Part shown: positions 1 to 9,206 of the stretch, piece by piece
How the letters are laid out: each line of letters opens with the position of its first letter
How positions within the stretch are numbered: position 1 is the first letter of the stretch
Origin: Desulforapulum autotrophicum HRM2
GTDB lineage: Bacteria; Desulfobacterota; Desulfobacteria; Desulfobacterales; Desulfobacteraceae
Direction of reading: 5' to 3'
Assembly (NCBI RefSeq): GCF_000020365.1
Contig: NC_012108.1
Location: 2,418,001-2,482,000 of the forward strand
Length of the DNA stretch: 64,000 bases
Notes under the pieces: model-generated
What the model was told of the DNA's origin: nothing
Database searches by the model: none
Seen by the model: the letters and a program-made list of their open reading frames with translations, nothing else
Position numbers and translations under genes: made by a program

Positions 1-1409
1 CCGGTTGCATTCAGCAGTTTCCAGCCCGGGGGAAGGAAAAGGCGTCCCCTTACCTCTTGAAAATCATGATCCCATCCTGTGGCAGGAAGATTTGAAATTT
101 TTCCCGGATAAACACTGTCTGCCACAAGATTTATCCGGCCGTTGCGAAGTTCAATGCCTGCCTTGTCAGATCCTTTCTGTTGGGTAATCAATTGTTCGAC
201 ACCATCCAAATCAACCCTTCCAAGGGCGATGGACGGATCAATTTCCAGCCGCCAATTGGTGTTTTTCTGCCCTTTGATGGTGTCCTGAATCGTATATCCT
301 GTGCCATCAAATTTCAGCCAGAGACTTCGGTTCAATGTCAGCTGATCGGGTGCCGGTTCTGGGTCCCCCCGTTTGATTTGGGTAAATTGCATGGATTCAC
401 CGGGTAATATTCTGTATGCGGGATAGGCATACCAGTCCGAAGGCATGGACGTTCGGACCGGATCAATTGACGGCACCCCATTGATTTCAACAAGCCTTAA
501 ATCGGGTTGAGCATTAAATGACCAGATCTCCTGTGCGGGCCATAATCCGTCATTCCGGGGATTAAATACAAGTGACTGCAACGGCCCTGAATATCGCAGA
601 TTCAAGCGGACATGATATTGTCCGGGCCGTACCTGCATCTTGAGTCTTCCATCCGGTTCAAGCTTTGCCGGCAGGGGGCTTTTTATTGAAAGCGGGGTGA
701 AATTCTCCGGTGTGAAAAGAGGTCCCAATGTAATTTCCCTTGCAGATCCTGATACATCCAGGGTGAAATAAAGCAGCACTTGACAGGGAATTGAATCGGT
801 TATCAGCCTGAAACTCTCGATTTTTAAACGGTCTTCAACTTTTTCTTGGGTCCGCACACTTTTCAGCCAGAGCCTGCCTGAGGTATCAAGGTTTGGGAAG
901 GCGATCTTTTCATTGTTAACAGTCAAGGAAACCAGCGCTGATTCCTGGGGAACCTGAAGGTTTTCAGGCAGCCCGGGCCAGGAAAACGCTCCGGTTGTCG
1001 TATGCATCCCCGTTTTAAGAAAGACACCGGGAATCGTGTTTTTCTCAACGATGATACCGGCCTCACCATTCACCATAACTTCTTTTGGCCACTGGGTGCT
1101 GCTGCCCGGCAACGGTACCCAGGTTTCATGGTGTATCAGCCAGGACTGTTTGAACGTTCCGCCCTGATCCGTCAGGGTCACCGATAGTTCAGAAGGCCAG
1201 GCGCATTCATATCTGCCGGCGTCGTTATAGTACGGAATGCATTCCAATTGCTCTGCTTTGTCATGCAGAACCCACTCGACCCAGGGTTGGAGAAGTTCCG
1301 GAACCTGCACGGTGCTTTTTGCAAAACAAGGTCGTATCAATACAAAAATGAGAATGAGAACACCTGCCAGGTTGATGGTTTTTAAAATAAAGCGATGTGT
1401 TTCTCTCAC
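1..1409 (-). CDS. Hypothetical exported/membrane-anchored protein, C-terminus beyond window
   Basis: Reading the minus strand from a GTG at 1409 gives a frame with no stop down to base 1, about 469 residues, so the gene continues outside the window. A GGAG ribosome site lies 7-8 bases before the GTG. The N-terminus has basic residues, then a hydrophobic stretch at about residues 11-30 that ends in Cys-Phe-Ala-Lys, which fits a signal peptide or a single membrane anchor. The rest is beta-rich, with many Trp and Pro residues and no catalytic motif I recognise. I do not know the family. It lies about 90 bases downstream of the dnaJ-like gene on the same strand and may be co-transcribed with it. 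Confidence 0.7.
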   Translation of the reverse strand, partial: MRETHRFILKTINLAGVLILIFVLIRPCFAKSTVQVPELLQPWVEWVLHDKAEQLECIPYYNDAGRYECAWPSELSVTLTDQGGTFKQSWLIHHETWVPLPGSSTQWPKEVMVNGEAGIIVEKNTIPGVFLKTGMHTTTGAFSWPGLPENLQVPQESALVSLTVNNEKIAFPNLDTSGRLWLKSVRTQEKVEDRLKIESFRLITDSIPCQVLLYFTLDVSGSAREITLGPLFTPENFTPLSIKSPLPAKLEPDGRLKMQVRPGQYHVRLNLRYSGPLQSLVFNPRNDGLWPAQEIWSFNAQPDLRLVEINGVPSIDPVRTSMPSDWYAYPAYRILPGESMQFTQIKRGDPEPAPDQLTLNRSLWLKFDGTGYTIQDTIKGQKNTNWRLEIDPSIALGRVDLDGVEQLITQQKGSDKAGIELRNGRINLVADSVYPGKISNLPATGWDHDFQEVRGRLFLPPGWKLLNAT

Positions 1410-1500
1410 AAGATTTCTCCATTTTCAGGTTTATGCAGCAAGGCGGCAGATGGGTACGTTTTCCTTCAAACACTGAATCCCTTGCCAGGGTCATATCGTT

Positions 1501-2286
1501 TTAAAATGGAAGGTGCTTTCGGATATAGTTTAGTATGGACTGTTTTACCTCAACTTTCAGGTACAGGTCTCCGGGCCCGGTGCTGCCTTCCTCGCCCATA
1601 CCCCCGAGGCGGATTTGCTGCCCATGGCGGATACCGGGCGGAATTTTTACGACCAGCTTCTTTGTCCGCTGTTTATGGTAATATGCATGGGAACCCCCTT
1701 TTTCTGCCAGATCAGGATCAATACGTATGGTATCGTGAAGATCTTTGCAGTGTTGAGCCATATGCCCCCCTGATATGTTATTCAACAGGGTTCGGGTGGC
1801 CTGGCCCAGGAGTCCTGATGTCTTCATTCTTGAAAAAGCCCTGCCCGGATTCACTGTCCCTGAAAAGAAAAACCCTTTGAAATGGACATTGGCGTTTTTA
1901 AATTCAAAGGCGTTGTTTTTACCGTAGAATTCTTTGGAAATTTCTTCAAAATTTCTGAGCCCAAAAGACTTGGCCAGTTCTTCAAACACCTTGTTAATAT
2001 CGGTTCCCGAGAAAATATCCTGTTCCGAATAGGTCTCCCGGAAATGTGTATACGCTCCGGTAGATCCATACTGCTGCTGAAACGCGTCGTAATCTTGTCG
2101 TTTTTTTGCATCGGACAATACGGCATAGGCTTCATTCAGGGCCTTCATTTTATCTTGAGTATCAAGATCCCCTTGGTTTCGGTCAGGATGGAACTTAAAC
2201 GCCAGATCCCTGTATGCCGCTTTGATTTGCGCGGTGTCCGTATTTTTTGAGACCCCTAAAATTTCATAATAATCCTGGCCGGCCAT
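1501..2286 (-). CDS. DnaJ-type co-chaperone (CbpA-like, short)
   Basis: The product has 261 residues. An N-terminal J domain covers about residues 4-70, with the HPD tripeptide at 33-35, which stimulates the ATPase of DnaK. No Cys-rich zinc-finger repeats are present. After a linker of about 100 residues there is a DnaJ C-terminal substrate-binding segment (KLVVKIPPGIRHGQQIRLGG, then a GDLYLKVEV stretch). This makes it a type II or CbpA-like J protein. It is shorter than classic CbpA (about 306 residues), as only one C-terminal beta-domain is left. Function with DnaK in the cytoplasm is inferred from the family; dnaK is not in this window. Confidence 0.85.
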   Translation of the reverse strand: MAGQDYYEILGVSKNTDTAQIKAAYRDLAFKFHPDRNQGDLDTQDKMKALNEAYAVLSDAKKRQDYDAFQQQYGSTGAYTHFRETYSEQDIFSGTDINKVFEELAKSFGLRNFEEISKEFYGKNNAFEFKNANVHFKGFFFSGTVNPGRAFSRMKTSGLLGQATRTLLNNISGGHMAQHCKDLHDTIRIDPDLAEKGGSHAYYHKQRTKKLVVKIPPGIRHGQQIRLGGMGEEGSTGPGDLYLKVEVKQSILNYIRKHLPF

Positions 2287-2379
2287 ATTTTTCCCTGCAT
2301 TAAATATTTAAGTGGACAATGTGTATAGATGTACGTCTCTGGCCATTCATGTAAACAGCCAATCCCGAAAGTTGATTAA

Positions 2380-3177
2380 TTAATAAAGTGGCACTGACAT
2401 CCGCTTGACGCTTATATCCATGCGGGTTAGAGTTACAGGTTCGCCGAATTGCGTATATATGGCTACATCGGCTGCATCCCGTCCATAGGCAACCGCCACA
2501 CGACCACCTTGAAGGTTCTTTTGTGTTGGATCGAAAGTATACCACCGCCCTCCCACAAAGGCTTCAAACCAAGCGTGAAGATCCATGGGTTCAAGTGTTT
2601 CAAGATAGCCTACGACCATACGGGCGGGAATTGAAAGCGCCCGGCAACATGCAATACCTAAATGAGCCATATCTCTGCAGACAACCTGTGAACTCTCATT
2701 GACTTCACAAGCACTTTTGCACTGCTGGCCGGACCCAGGTGTGTATTGTAACGTTTGGGAAATGTAGTCGACGATTGCGGCACACTGGTCGTATCCTGAT
2801 GACCGTCCCTTGACAAGCGCTGCCACCATCTGAGTGAAACGATCTGATTCGCAAAACCGACTTGGCAACAGAAAGGGTAGGGTCTCCTCAGGTAAATTCT
2901 GCACTTCAACAAAGGGTGATCCTGGAGCCGTATCTGAAGCATCAGCGCATTCGACATCCACTGACGTTTTAATTGAGAATGGTCCGGCTGGTGCCACCAA
3001 ACGCTGGCACAGGTTACCAAACGGGTCGGTGAACTCGACCGCCCTTACGCTAGGCAGCATTACATACTGCTCGCGACCTATCCACTGTTGCCGACCACTC
3101 CTGGGGCGGAGCATGAGTAAAAATGGAGTGTCAACCGGGATGTTGAATTCAAGTAAACAAGAAGCATGTAACCACAT
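2380..3177 (-). CDS. Transglutaminase-like cysteine hydrolase
   Basis: 265 residues. The N-terminal half resembles the beta-rich domain that precedes bacterial transglutaminase-like domains. The C-terminal half carries the full papain-like triad: Cys167 ([10 protein letters not shown]), His201 (DLHAWFEAF) and Asp216 (YTFDPTQ). The [14 protein letters not shown] stretch between Cys and His is diagnostic for the superfamily. Such proteins are usually amide or peptide hydrolases rather than crosslinkers, and the substrate is unknown. No signal peptide is evident. It lies alone between the dnaJ-like gene, with a 93-base gap, and a 530-base gene-free stretch. Confidence 0.82.
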   Translation of the reverse strand: MWLHASCLLEFNIPVDTPFLLMLRPRSGRQQWIGREQYVMLPSVRAVEFTDPFGNLCQRLVAPAGPFSIKTSVDVECADASDTAPGSPFVEVQNLPEETLPFLLPSRFCESDRFTQMVAALVKGRSSGYDQCAAIVDYISQTLQYTPGSGQQCKSACEVNESSQVVCRDMAHLGIACCRALSIPARMVVGYLETLEPMDLHAWFEAFVGGRWYTFDPTQKNLQGGRVAVAYGRDAADVAIYTQFGEPVTLTRMDISVKRMSVPLY

Positions 3178-3279
3178 GGAAATTCCTCTGTTGATGTATG
3201 ATAATGATACTTAACTTTTAGGTATCAGGCTTTGACCGTTTGGGTAACGGGCAGTAAGGGTTTCCAGTAAAGTTCGTTT

Positions 3280-3451
3280 GTGTTTGAACGAAAACTCACC
3301 CACCTGCTGCGTTGCTTCACAAAACTAAAATCTTCACGTAATAGAGTACGTTCCGGTTTCAGCTTTGTCCGCGCCTTGCATCTGGGAAATTTTATGAGTA
3401 TCGCTGCTCTTTGAGCCATCCAAATATGGGTTTTCGGTCAGGCACTAATTA
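3280..3451 (+). repeat. Interspersed palindromic repeat family A, copy 1
   Basis: This copy lies in the 529-base gene-free stretch 3178-3706. It begins GTGTTTGAACGAAAACTCACC and ends GGTTTTCGGTCAGGCACTAATTA (given in two parts: positions 3280-3300 and 3429-3451). It shares these ends and the inner blocks with the copy at 54858-55013, and the core matches the inverted copy at 56601-56724. The left outer end is degraded. The apparent reading frames over it are only a consequence of the repeat. I see no gene in the rest of 3178-3706. Confidence 0.8.
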
Positions 3452-3706
3452 AAAATACCACCGTTCCAAAATTGTTACAATATTTAAAAATGCAGCCCCT
3501 TGCTGTCCTGTTTACCCGTTTGATATGCGATCGTTAAATCAACAAAAATATTTTAAATGGCGATTGACCTGTTTCACCTGGTATTTTTCCATGACCGTTA
3601 GATTTTGCCGGGTCTGACCCTTTTGGCCCATGGAAAAAACCTTGCAAATTTATTTGGGTGGTGTATGTTTCTGCACGAAGAAACATTTACAGGGCAGAGG
3701 AGAGCC

Positions 3707-4024
3707 ATGAAGGTTGAAAAAGAGCTGTTAAAGGCTGTTGTGGCGATTGCACGACAGTCCGATAATCTGGAGGAGCTGGATCTGTTTTTCCAGGAGATCT
3801 TCACTCCGGGTGAGCTTGCAGATTTGTCGCTGCGCTGGAAACTGTTGACCGATCTTGATCGAGGGATGACCCAGCGTAAGATTGCTGAAAAATATGGTAT
3901 CAGCCTCTGCAAGATTACGCGGGGATCCAAGATTTTGAAAAAAAAGAATTCGATTGTCTTCAAAATTTTACGACAGGCTGTAAAGGCTGTCGATAAAGGA
4001 GAAAAGATTGACACAAGAAAATGA
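3707..4024 (+). CDS. trpR: TrpR-family transcriptional repressor
   Basis: The protein has 105 residues, close to E. coli TrpR (108). The start at 3707 is chosen for the strong AGAGGAG ribosome site just before it; the upstream in-frame ATGs lack one. The body LTDLDRGMTQRKIAEKYGIS is the helix-turn-helix approach, and it is followed by ITRGSKILK, which matches the TrpR recognition helix and tryptophan pocket segment ITRGSNSLK. The stop overlaps the TTG start of iorA by 17 bases, so the two are translated from one message. A tryptophan- or indole-type ligand sensed by this repressor would therefore control a catabolic operon, and it is probably autoregulatory. A YerC/YecD-type relative is the alternative. 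Confidence 0.82.
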   Translation: MKVEKELLKAVVAIARQSDNLEELDLFFQEIFTPGELADLSLRWKLLTDLDRGMTQRKIAEKYGISLCKITRGSKILKKKNSIVFKILRQAVKAVDKGEKIDTRK

Positions 4025-5831
4025 ACGCTCCCTTGTGCTGGGGAATCAAGCCCTGGCAAGGGGGCTTTGCGAGAACGGCTGCCGGATGGCGACTGGCTAT
4101 CCTGGGACCCCGGCATCCGAGATCCTTCCGGCCGTTGCTGTCCTTAAAAAATCAGAGAGTCTTGAATCCCTCCATGTGCAGTGGGCCATAAACGAGAAGG
4201 TGGCCTTTGAGATTGCCTACACTGCAAGCATTGCCGGCCTGAGAAGTGTTGTGGCCATGAAACAGGTCGGTCTTAACGTGGCTTCAGATCCGTTCATGAG
4301 CGGGGCCTATTTGGGCGTCAAGGGTGGATTCCTGGTGATCAGTGCAGATGATCCCGGTCCCCATTCGTCCCAGACCGAACAGGATTCCAGGCTTTATGCC
4401 ATGGCGGCCAAGGTGCCGGTCCTTGATCCGGATTCCCCGGAGCAGGCAAGGGATATGGTGGGCATGGGGTTCAGGCTGTCGGAAGCCTTTGAAATTCCGG
4501 TGATGGTGCGGCCCACCACAAGGGTGTGCCACGCCCGCCAGGACATTGAACTAAGGACGATCACCCCTGGAACAGCTGAGGCACATTTTGAAAAAGATCC
4601 TGGCCGATGGGCCGCAACCCCCAAGTTTCGGCTGAAACTCCACAAGGAGCTTGAGATAAAGCTTGAAGGCATCGCAGCCTGGGCCGAAACCGCCCCGGTC
4701 CGGCTCAACCCTGATTGTGGCACCCCTGAAAAGGCAATTGTGGTGGCCGGCGTCAGCTGCGCCCATGCCAGGGATATTGTTGCCGATCTTGGCGTGGGAG
4801 ACAAGGTGGCCCTGTATCAGGTGTTGCAGCCCTATCCGTTGCACACGGCCTTTATGGATGAGATCCTTGAACGCCACACCGACATCCTGGTGCTTGAGGA
4901 GACAAGGGGTATCATTGAGATGCAGCTTGCAAGAAGGGATAAGGTCAAAGGAAAGGAGAGCGGTCATGTTCCCCGGACAGGCGAGCTGCTGCCTGAAATC
5001 ATGGAAACCATCATTGCCGAGTTTACAGGTGTTAAATCCCTCTCCCACCTGCTGGAGCCTGTCCCTGGAAGACGGCCGACCCTGTGTGCCGGCTGCCCCC
5101 ACCGGGCAAGTTTTTTTGCCATTAAAAAGGCCGCACCCAAGGGAATCTACACCAGCGATATCGGCTGCTACACCCTTGGCATGAACCTTATGGCCGTTGA
5201 CACGGTCCTGTGCATGGGAGCCGCCATCAGCCAGGCTGCAGGTTTTGCCCACGCCTATAGCGAAGAAAAACGACCTCCCATTGTTGCCACCATTGGCGAT
5301 TCCACCTTTTTCCATGCAGGGGTGCCACCGCTCATTGATGCAGTGGTTCAAAAGGTTCCCATTGTTGTTGTGATCCTTGACAACCGTACCACTGCAATGA
5401 CGGGCAATCAACCCACCCCTGCAACCGGGGTCGATATCTCAGGCTGTGAGGTGGGATCGATCAGTATTGAAATGCTCGTAAAGGGGTGCGGTATCACCTA
5501 TTGCCGGACAGCAGACCCCATGGATATCAAGGGGTTTATCCTGGAGATCAAGGAGGCCATTGCCCATTCAAAGGTCCATGGTCCCAGTGTGCTGATCTCA
5601 AGATCGCCCTGTGTGCTCAACCTTTCCAAAACTGAAAAAATCGCCCGGTACACAAAGGTTGAAGTGACCGATGACTGCGACGGGTGCGGCTATTGTGTCT
5701 CACACTTTGAGTGCCCGGCCCTTGTCCTTGACAGTGAAAACAAACGTGTGGACATTGACCTTGCCCTTTGCACGGGCTGTGGCGTATGCATCTCGGTCTG
5801 CCCCAAGGGGTCCATCGTCCATGTCAATTAA
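4008..5831 (+). CDS. iorA: Indolepyruvate:ferredoxin oxidoreductase, alpha subunit
   Basis: 607 residues, normal for the family. It oxidises aryl-2-oxo acids (indolepyruvate, phenylpyruvate, hydroxyphenylpyruvate) with CoA to aryl-acetyl-CoA, CO2 and reduced ferredoxin. The N-terminal pyrimidine-binding domain starts GNQALARGL and holds GYPGTPASEI. The TPP-binding domain begins near LCAGCPHRAS, with GDSTFFHAG and LDNRTTAMTG as the Mg-TPP motif. The C-terminus carries two 4Fe-4S motifs: Cys557, 560, 563, 569 and Cys588, 591, 594, 598. TTG at 4008 is used as the start because AAAGGAG lies 6 bases upstream; the nearby ATG at 4021 is out of frame. It is followed by iorB after 16 bases. Confidence 0.95.
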   Translation: MTQENERSLVLGNQALARGLCENGCRMATGYPGTPASEILPAVAVLKKSESLESLHVQWAINEKVAFEIAYTASIAGLRSVVAMKQVGLNVASDPFMSGAYLGVKGGFLVISADDPGPHSSQTEQDSRLYAMAAKVPVLDPDSPEQARDMVGMGFRLSEAFEIPVMVRPTTRVCHARQDIELRTITPGTAEAHFEKDPGRWAATPKFRLKLHKELEIKLEGIAAWAETAPVRLNPDCGTPEKAIVVAGVSCAHARDIVADLGVGDKVALYQVLQPYPLHTAFMDEILERHTDILVLEETRGIIEMQLARRDKVKGKESGHVPRTGELLPEIMETIIAEFTGVKSLSHLLEPVPGRRPTLCAGCPHRASFFAIKKAAPKGIYTSDIGCYTLGMNLMAVDTVLCMGAAISQAAGFAHAYSEEKRPPIVATIGDSTFFHAGVPPLIDAVVQKVPIVVVILDNRTTAMTGNQPTPATGVDISGCEVGSISIEMLVKGCGITYCRTADPMDIKGFILEIKEAIAHSKVHGPSVLISRSPCVLNLSKTEKIARYTKVEVTDDCDGCGYCVSHFECPALVLDSENKRVDIDLALCTGCGVCISVCPKGSIVHVN

Positions 5832-5847
5832 CTCAATGGAAAATCAG

Positions 5848-6381
5848 ATGAACTATCAGATCGTAATCAGCGGCGTGGGAGGCCAGGGTGTGCTCTTTGT
5901 GACACGGGTGCTTGCCCAGGCCTGCATGGATGAGAACAAAAGGGTGCTCACCTCTGAGACCCATGGCATGGCCCAGCGGGGCGGGACGGTAATTTCCCAC
6001 TTAAAGGTCGGCACATTTACCAGTCCCTTGATCCGGCCTGGGAATGCGGATCTTTTACTGACATTGAAACAGGAAAATTATCCCCAGCACAGGGGGTATC
6101 TCAAACCGGGTGGTCAGGCCCTGGTTAATTCTCCTGACCTTGCTGGAGAAGGGGAAAATTTCACTGCAATGGACGGGGAGAAAATGGCAGAGGCGGACGA
6201 CAATGTTCGTTCATTTAATCTATACATGCTTGGCGCCGCCATTGGGATGGTGCCGGTATGTTCCCTTGAAGCAGTCAAGGCCCAGGTTGAAAAAATATTT
6301 TCGTTAAAGGACGAGATCGTGAGATCTAAGGCCCTCCTGGCCGTTGAAACAGGTTACAACAACATCAGAAAGGAGGGGTGA
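5848..6381 (+). CDS. iorB: Indolepyruvate:ferredoxin oxidoreductase, beta subunit
   Basis: About 177 residues. This is the gamma-domain subunit that completes the two-subunit IOR: the N-terminus IVISGVGGQGVLFVTRVLAQ is the classic glycine-rich motif, followed by ETHGMAQRGGTVISHLK. The start at 5848 is preferred over an in-frame ATG at 5836 because TGGA lies at a better distance. The stop overlaps the start of the next gene (TGATG), which indicates translational coupling with the aryl-CoA ligase. Confidence 0.93.
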   Translation: MNYQIVISGVGGQGVLFVTRVLAQACMDENKRVLTSETHGMAQRGGTVISHLKVGTFTSPLIRPGNADLLLTLKQENYPQHRGYLKPGGQALVNSPDLAGEGENFTAMDGEKMAEADDNVRSFNLYMLGAAIGMVPVCSLEAVKAQVEKIFSLKDEIVRSKALLAVETGYNNIRKEG

Positions 6382-7676
6382 TGGGGTTTATTCCACAGGG
6401 GTTAACCAAAGAGGACATTGAAAAAATTCAACTTGACGGTCTGAAGTGGACTGTCAACCACGGGGTAACCCATTCAAGGGTGTATCAGAGAACCTTTAAG
6501 GCCGCCGGAATCGAACCGGGGGATGTTCAATCCTTAAAGGATCTTGAGTCGTTGCCGTTTCTTGAAAAAATGGATCTCCAGGATGATTACCCGCTGCCGT
6601 TGAGATCCGTACCCGAGGATCAGGTGGTGAGAATCCACGGTTCGTCGGGCACAACCGGTAAACGTAAGGTCATGTGCTACACCCAGCGAGACATTGATAC
6701 CTGGGCCGACATGTTTGCCCGCTGCTATGAACTTTCGGGCATGACAACCCGTGACCGGGTTCACATTGCCGTGGGGTACGGATTGTGGACAGCCGGGGCG
6801 GGTTTTCAGCTGGGGTGTGAACGTTTTGGCGCCATGGCGATTCCCATGGGGCCTGTGAATACCGATATGCATGTGGAGATGCTGGTTGATATGCAGAGCA
6901 CCGTGTTCTGCTCGACCGCATCCATGGCCCTTCTCATGGCAGAAGAGGTTAAAAAAAGGGACCTCAGGTCCAAGATTAACCTCAAGCGTATCATACTGGG
7001 TGCCGAGCGTCACAGCAATGCCATGCGTGCCCACATTGGCGAACTTCTCAATGTCAGTGAAATCCACGACATCTATGGCCTGACCGAGCTTTACGGACCG
7101 GGCACCGGGATTGAATGTAAGGCCCACCAGGGTATGCATTATTGGAATGACCTTTTCATTTACGAGATCATTGATCCTGATACCTTGAAGCCCGTTCCCG
7201 AAGGTGAGTTCGGTGAGCTTGTGATTACCTCCCTTCAAAAGGAGGCAAGCCCCCTGATCCGGTACCGCACCCATGATATCACCCGGTTACTTCCAGGCGA
7301 CTGCCCCTGTGGGTTGGCGTTTCCCCGCCACGACAGGATCCAGGGCCGCAGTGATGACATGTTCATCTACCGGGCCGTTAATATCTATCCCCAGCAGATC
7401 GACCTGATCCTTGATCCTGTTCCAGAGGTGGGCAGCGAATACCAGGTCATCCTCGATCACCAGGAAAACGGCCGGGACATGATGACCATCCGGGTTGAAC
7501 GGTCGGAATTTGCATCCAGCAATGACGACGCGGCCCTTGTCGCAATGATATCGGACCGGGTGAGGCGAAAACTCCTTGTCCGGGCAGCGGTTGAGATAAC
7601 CGATTACCATTCCCTTCCAAGGACCCAGAAAAAAAGCCAGCGGGTTTTTGATAACAGAAACGGCAACAGCCGTTAA
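6381..7676 (+). CDS. paaK: Phenylacetate-CoA ligase
   Basis: 431 residues, the family's usual length. It is an AMP-forming ligase for phenylacetate or related aryl acetates. The nucleotide loop HGSSGTTGKRK spans residues 86-96. IYGLTELYGPG is the A5-type motif, and the C-terminal lid starts near PLIRYRTHDITRL. ATG 6381 is chosen over GTG 6378 because AGGAGG ends 4 bases upstream. It sits directly behind iorAB, as in many anaerobes where the ligase recovers free aryl acetates, or works in reverse for energy. It may act on indoleacetate or hydroxyphenylacetate as well as phenylacetate. The TRAP transporter follows after 10 bases. Confidence 0.92.
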   Translation: MGFIPQGLTKEDIEKIQLDGLKWTVNHGVTHSRVYQRTFKAAGIEPGDVQSLKDLESLPFLEKMDLQDDYPLPLRSVPEDQVVRIHGSSGTTGKRKVMCYTQRDIDTWADMFARCYELSGMTTRDRVHIAVGYGLWTAGAGFQLGCERFGAMAIPMGPVNTDMHVEMLVDMQSTVFCSTASMALLMAEEVKKRDLRSKINLKRIILGAERHSNAMRAHIGELLNVSEIHDIYGLTELYGPGTGIECKAHQGMHYWNDLFIYEIIDPDTLKPVPEGEFGELVITSLQKEASPLIRYRTHDITRLLPGDCPCGLAFPRHDRIQGRSDDMFIYRAVNIYPQQIDLILDPVPEVGSEYQVILDHQENGRDMMTIRVERSEFASSNDDAALVAMISDRVRRKLLVRAAVEITDYHSLPRTQKKSQRVFDNRNGNSR

Positions 7677-7686
7677 AGGAGAAAAA

Positions 7687-8736
7687 ATGAAAAGAGCGCT
7701 TAAGCCTGTTATTGGATCAGCCCTGGGAACGGTCGCCATTGCTTTTCTGGCCGTGATTGCGGTTGTTTTTGTCTCCATCCCCCCGGTGTCGGCAAAAACC
7801 ATTTCCCTCAACTATGCCAATTTTCCCCCGGCACCCACCTTCCCCTGTGTTCAGATGGAACAGTGGAAAACCGTGGTTGAAACACGGACAGACAATGCTG
7901 TCAGGATCAACACCTTTCCCGGCGGGACCCTTCTCGGGCCAAAGGAGATGATGGACGGAGTGATCTCGGGCCAGGCCGATATTGGTTGCCTTTGCATGGC
8001 CTACCAGCCGGGCCGTTTCACCGTGACCAACGCCGTGAGCCTTCCCCTTGGCATTCCTGATTCCAAGGTGGGAAGCCTTGTGCTGACCGATCTGTTCAAC
8101 GCTTATAAACCCAAGGCCTTTGACAAGGTCAAGGTGCTGGCCTTGTTCACCACGGCACCGGCCAACATCATGTCAAGAAAACGGGTGGCAACCCTTGGGG
8201 ATCTCAAGGGAATGGATTTAAGGGCGTCTGGTGGGGCTGCTGAAATCCTTAAAATCTGGGGTGCCAACCAGATCGGTATGCCCATGTCTGCAACCCCCGA
8301 GGCCCTTCAAAAGGGTGTGGTTCAGGGGCTTTTTTCCTCCCTTGAGGTGATGAAAGACCTTAAGTTTGCTGAGGAATGCCCCTATGCAACGCTGACAAAC
8401 ACGGTGGTCTACCCCTTTGCCGTGGTCATGAATCTTGACCGGTGGAACGCCTTGCCCCAGGCGGTTAAGACCGTGATGGAGAACCTGTCAAGGGAGCAGG
8501 CCGTGTGGACGGGAACCTACATGGACAATCACGTGAACGACGCCGTTGAATGGTCTAAAAAGACCCACGGGGTTGAATTTGTCGAACTTGATGATGCCTC
8601 CGCCGCCACCTGGAACAAGGCCCTTGCACCGATTACCCAGCGATGGATCACTACGGCTTCGGAAAAAGGGTTTGATGGTAAAGCCATTGTGGATACCATC
8701 CAGCATCTTGTTGACCAGCATACAAAAGGTGAGTGA
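7687..8736 (+). CDS. dctP: TRAP transporter solute-binding protein (DctP family)
   Basis: 349 residues starting at ATG 7687 behind AAAGGAG. A long signal peptide (charged MKR, then a hydrophobic run to about residue 36, PPVSAKT) sends it to the periplasm. The mature part shows DctP features: ISLNYANFPP, the GTLLGPKEMMDGVISGQADI block and the ATLGDLKGMDLRASGG region, where the carboxylate-binding Arg is expected. These proteins capture carboxylic acids. Given the neighbours, an aromatic or 2-oxo acid is likely, but this is inference. Its stop overlaps the start of the small permease. Confidence 0.92.
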   Translation: MKRALKPVIGSALGTVAIAFLAVIAVVFVSIPPVSAKTISLNYANFPPAPTFPCVQMEQWKTVVETRTDNAVRINTFPGGTLLGPKEMMDGVISGQADIGCLCMAYQPGRFTVTNAVSLPLGIPDSKVGSLVLTDLFNAYKPKAFDKVKVLALFTTAPANIMSRKRVATLGDLKGMDLRASGGAAEILKIWGANQIGMPMSATPEALQKGVVQGLFSSLEVMKDLKFAEECPYATLTNTVVYPFAVVMNLDRWNALPQAVKTVMENLSREQAVWTGTYMDNHVNDAVEWSKKTHGVEFVELDDASAATWNKALAPITQRWITTASEKGFDGKAIVDTIQHLVDQHTKGE

Positions 8737-9206
8737 TGAAGCGAGTACTGGCAGGACTTACCACCATTCAGACCTTGATTGCCGGAACCTTTCTGGTCGT
8801 GATGGTCGTTTTGACAACGGCAAATATTGTCGGCCGCCAGGCCGGCATGCCCATCCGGGGAACCTTCGAGATCATGGGGTTCCTGGGGGCTGCCGTGTTC
8901 GGGTTGAGTCTTTCTTTTTCCCATTCAAAAAAAGAGCATCTCTACGTGAGCATTCTGTTTGATGCCTTTCCCAGAAAGGTGCAGCAGGTGGCAAGGGCAG
9001 TAAGCAACATTGCAAGCATTGCGCTTTTTTCCTTTCTCGGGGTTCAGCTTGCACGGACAGGGCTCAACCTCAAGGCGGTGAACGAGGTGTCGGAAACCCT
9101 GAGAATTCCCTATTATCCGGTGGTCCTGGTCCTGGCCTTTGGGGTGGCAGTTCTTGTCCTGCTGCTTGTGTATGAACTGTTGACAGCCTTTGGAGAATCT
9201 TCGTGA
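8736..9206 (+). CDS. dctQ: TRAP transporter small permease (DctQ)
   Basis: 156 residues with four hydrophobic segments: about 8-30, 45-63, 85-105 and 128-150. This is the topology of the DctQ subunit, which pairs with DctM in the inner membrane. The ATG at 8736 overlaps the dctP stop (TGATG), and the gene's own stop overlaps the GTG start of dctM, so all three TRAP genes are translationally coupled. Confidence 0.9.
   Translation: MKRVLAGLTTIQTLIAGTFLVVMVVLTTANIVGRQAGMPIRGTFEIMGFLGAAVFGLSLSFSHSKKEHLYVSILFDAFPRKVQQVARAVSNIASIALFSFLGVQLARTGLNLKAVNEVSETLRIPYYPVVLVLAFGVAVLVLLLVYELLTAFGESS

Noticed and set aside
1395-1880. Plus-strand frame over the dnaJ-like gene
   Set aside because: Antisense to a protein with intact J-domain and C-terminal domain; no family features.
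3225-3419. Minus-strand frame of 64 residues
   Set aside because: It is encoded by repeat family A, which occurs elsewhere without coding potential.
4394-5411. Long minus-strand open frames across iorA
   Set aside because: They are antisense to a complete, well-conserved iorA with all its motifs, and show no recognisable protein features or ribosome sites.
5671-5847. Long N-terminal extension of iorB
   Set aside because: It is encoded over the end of iorA in another frame; the glycine-rich start of the subunit is at 5848.
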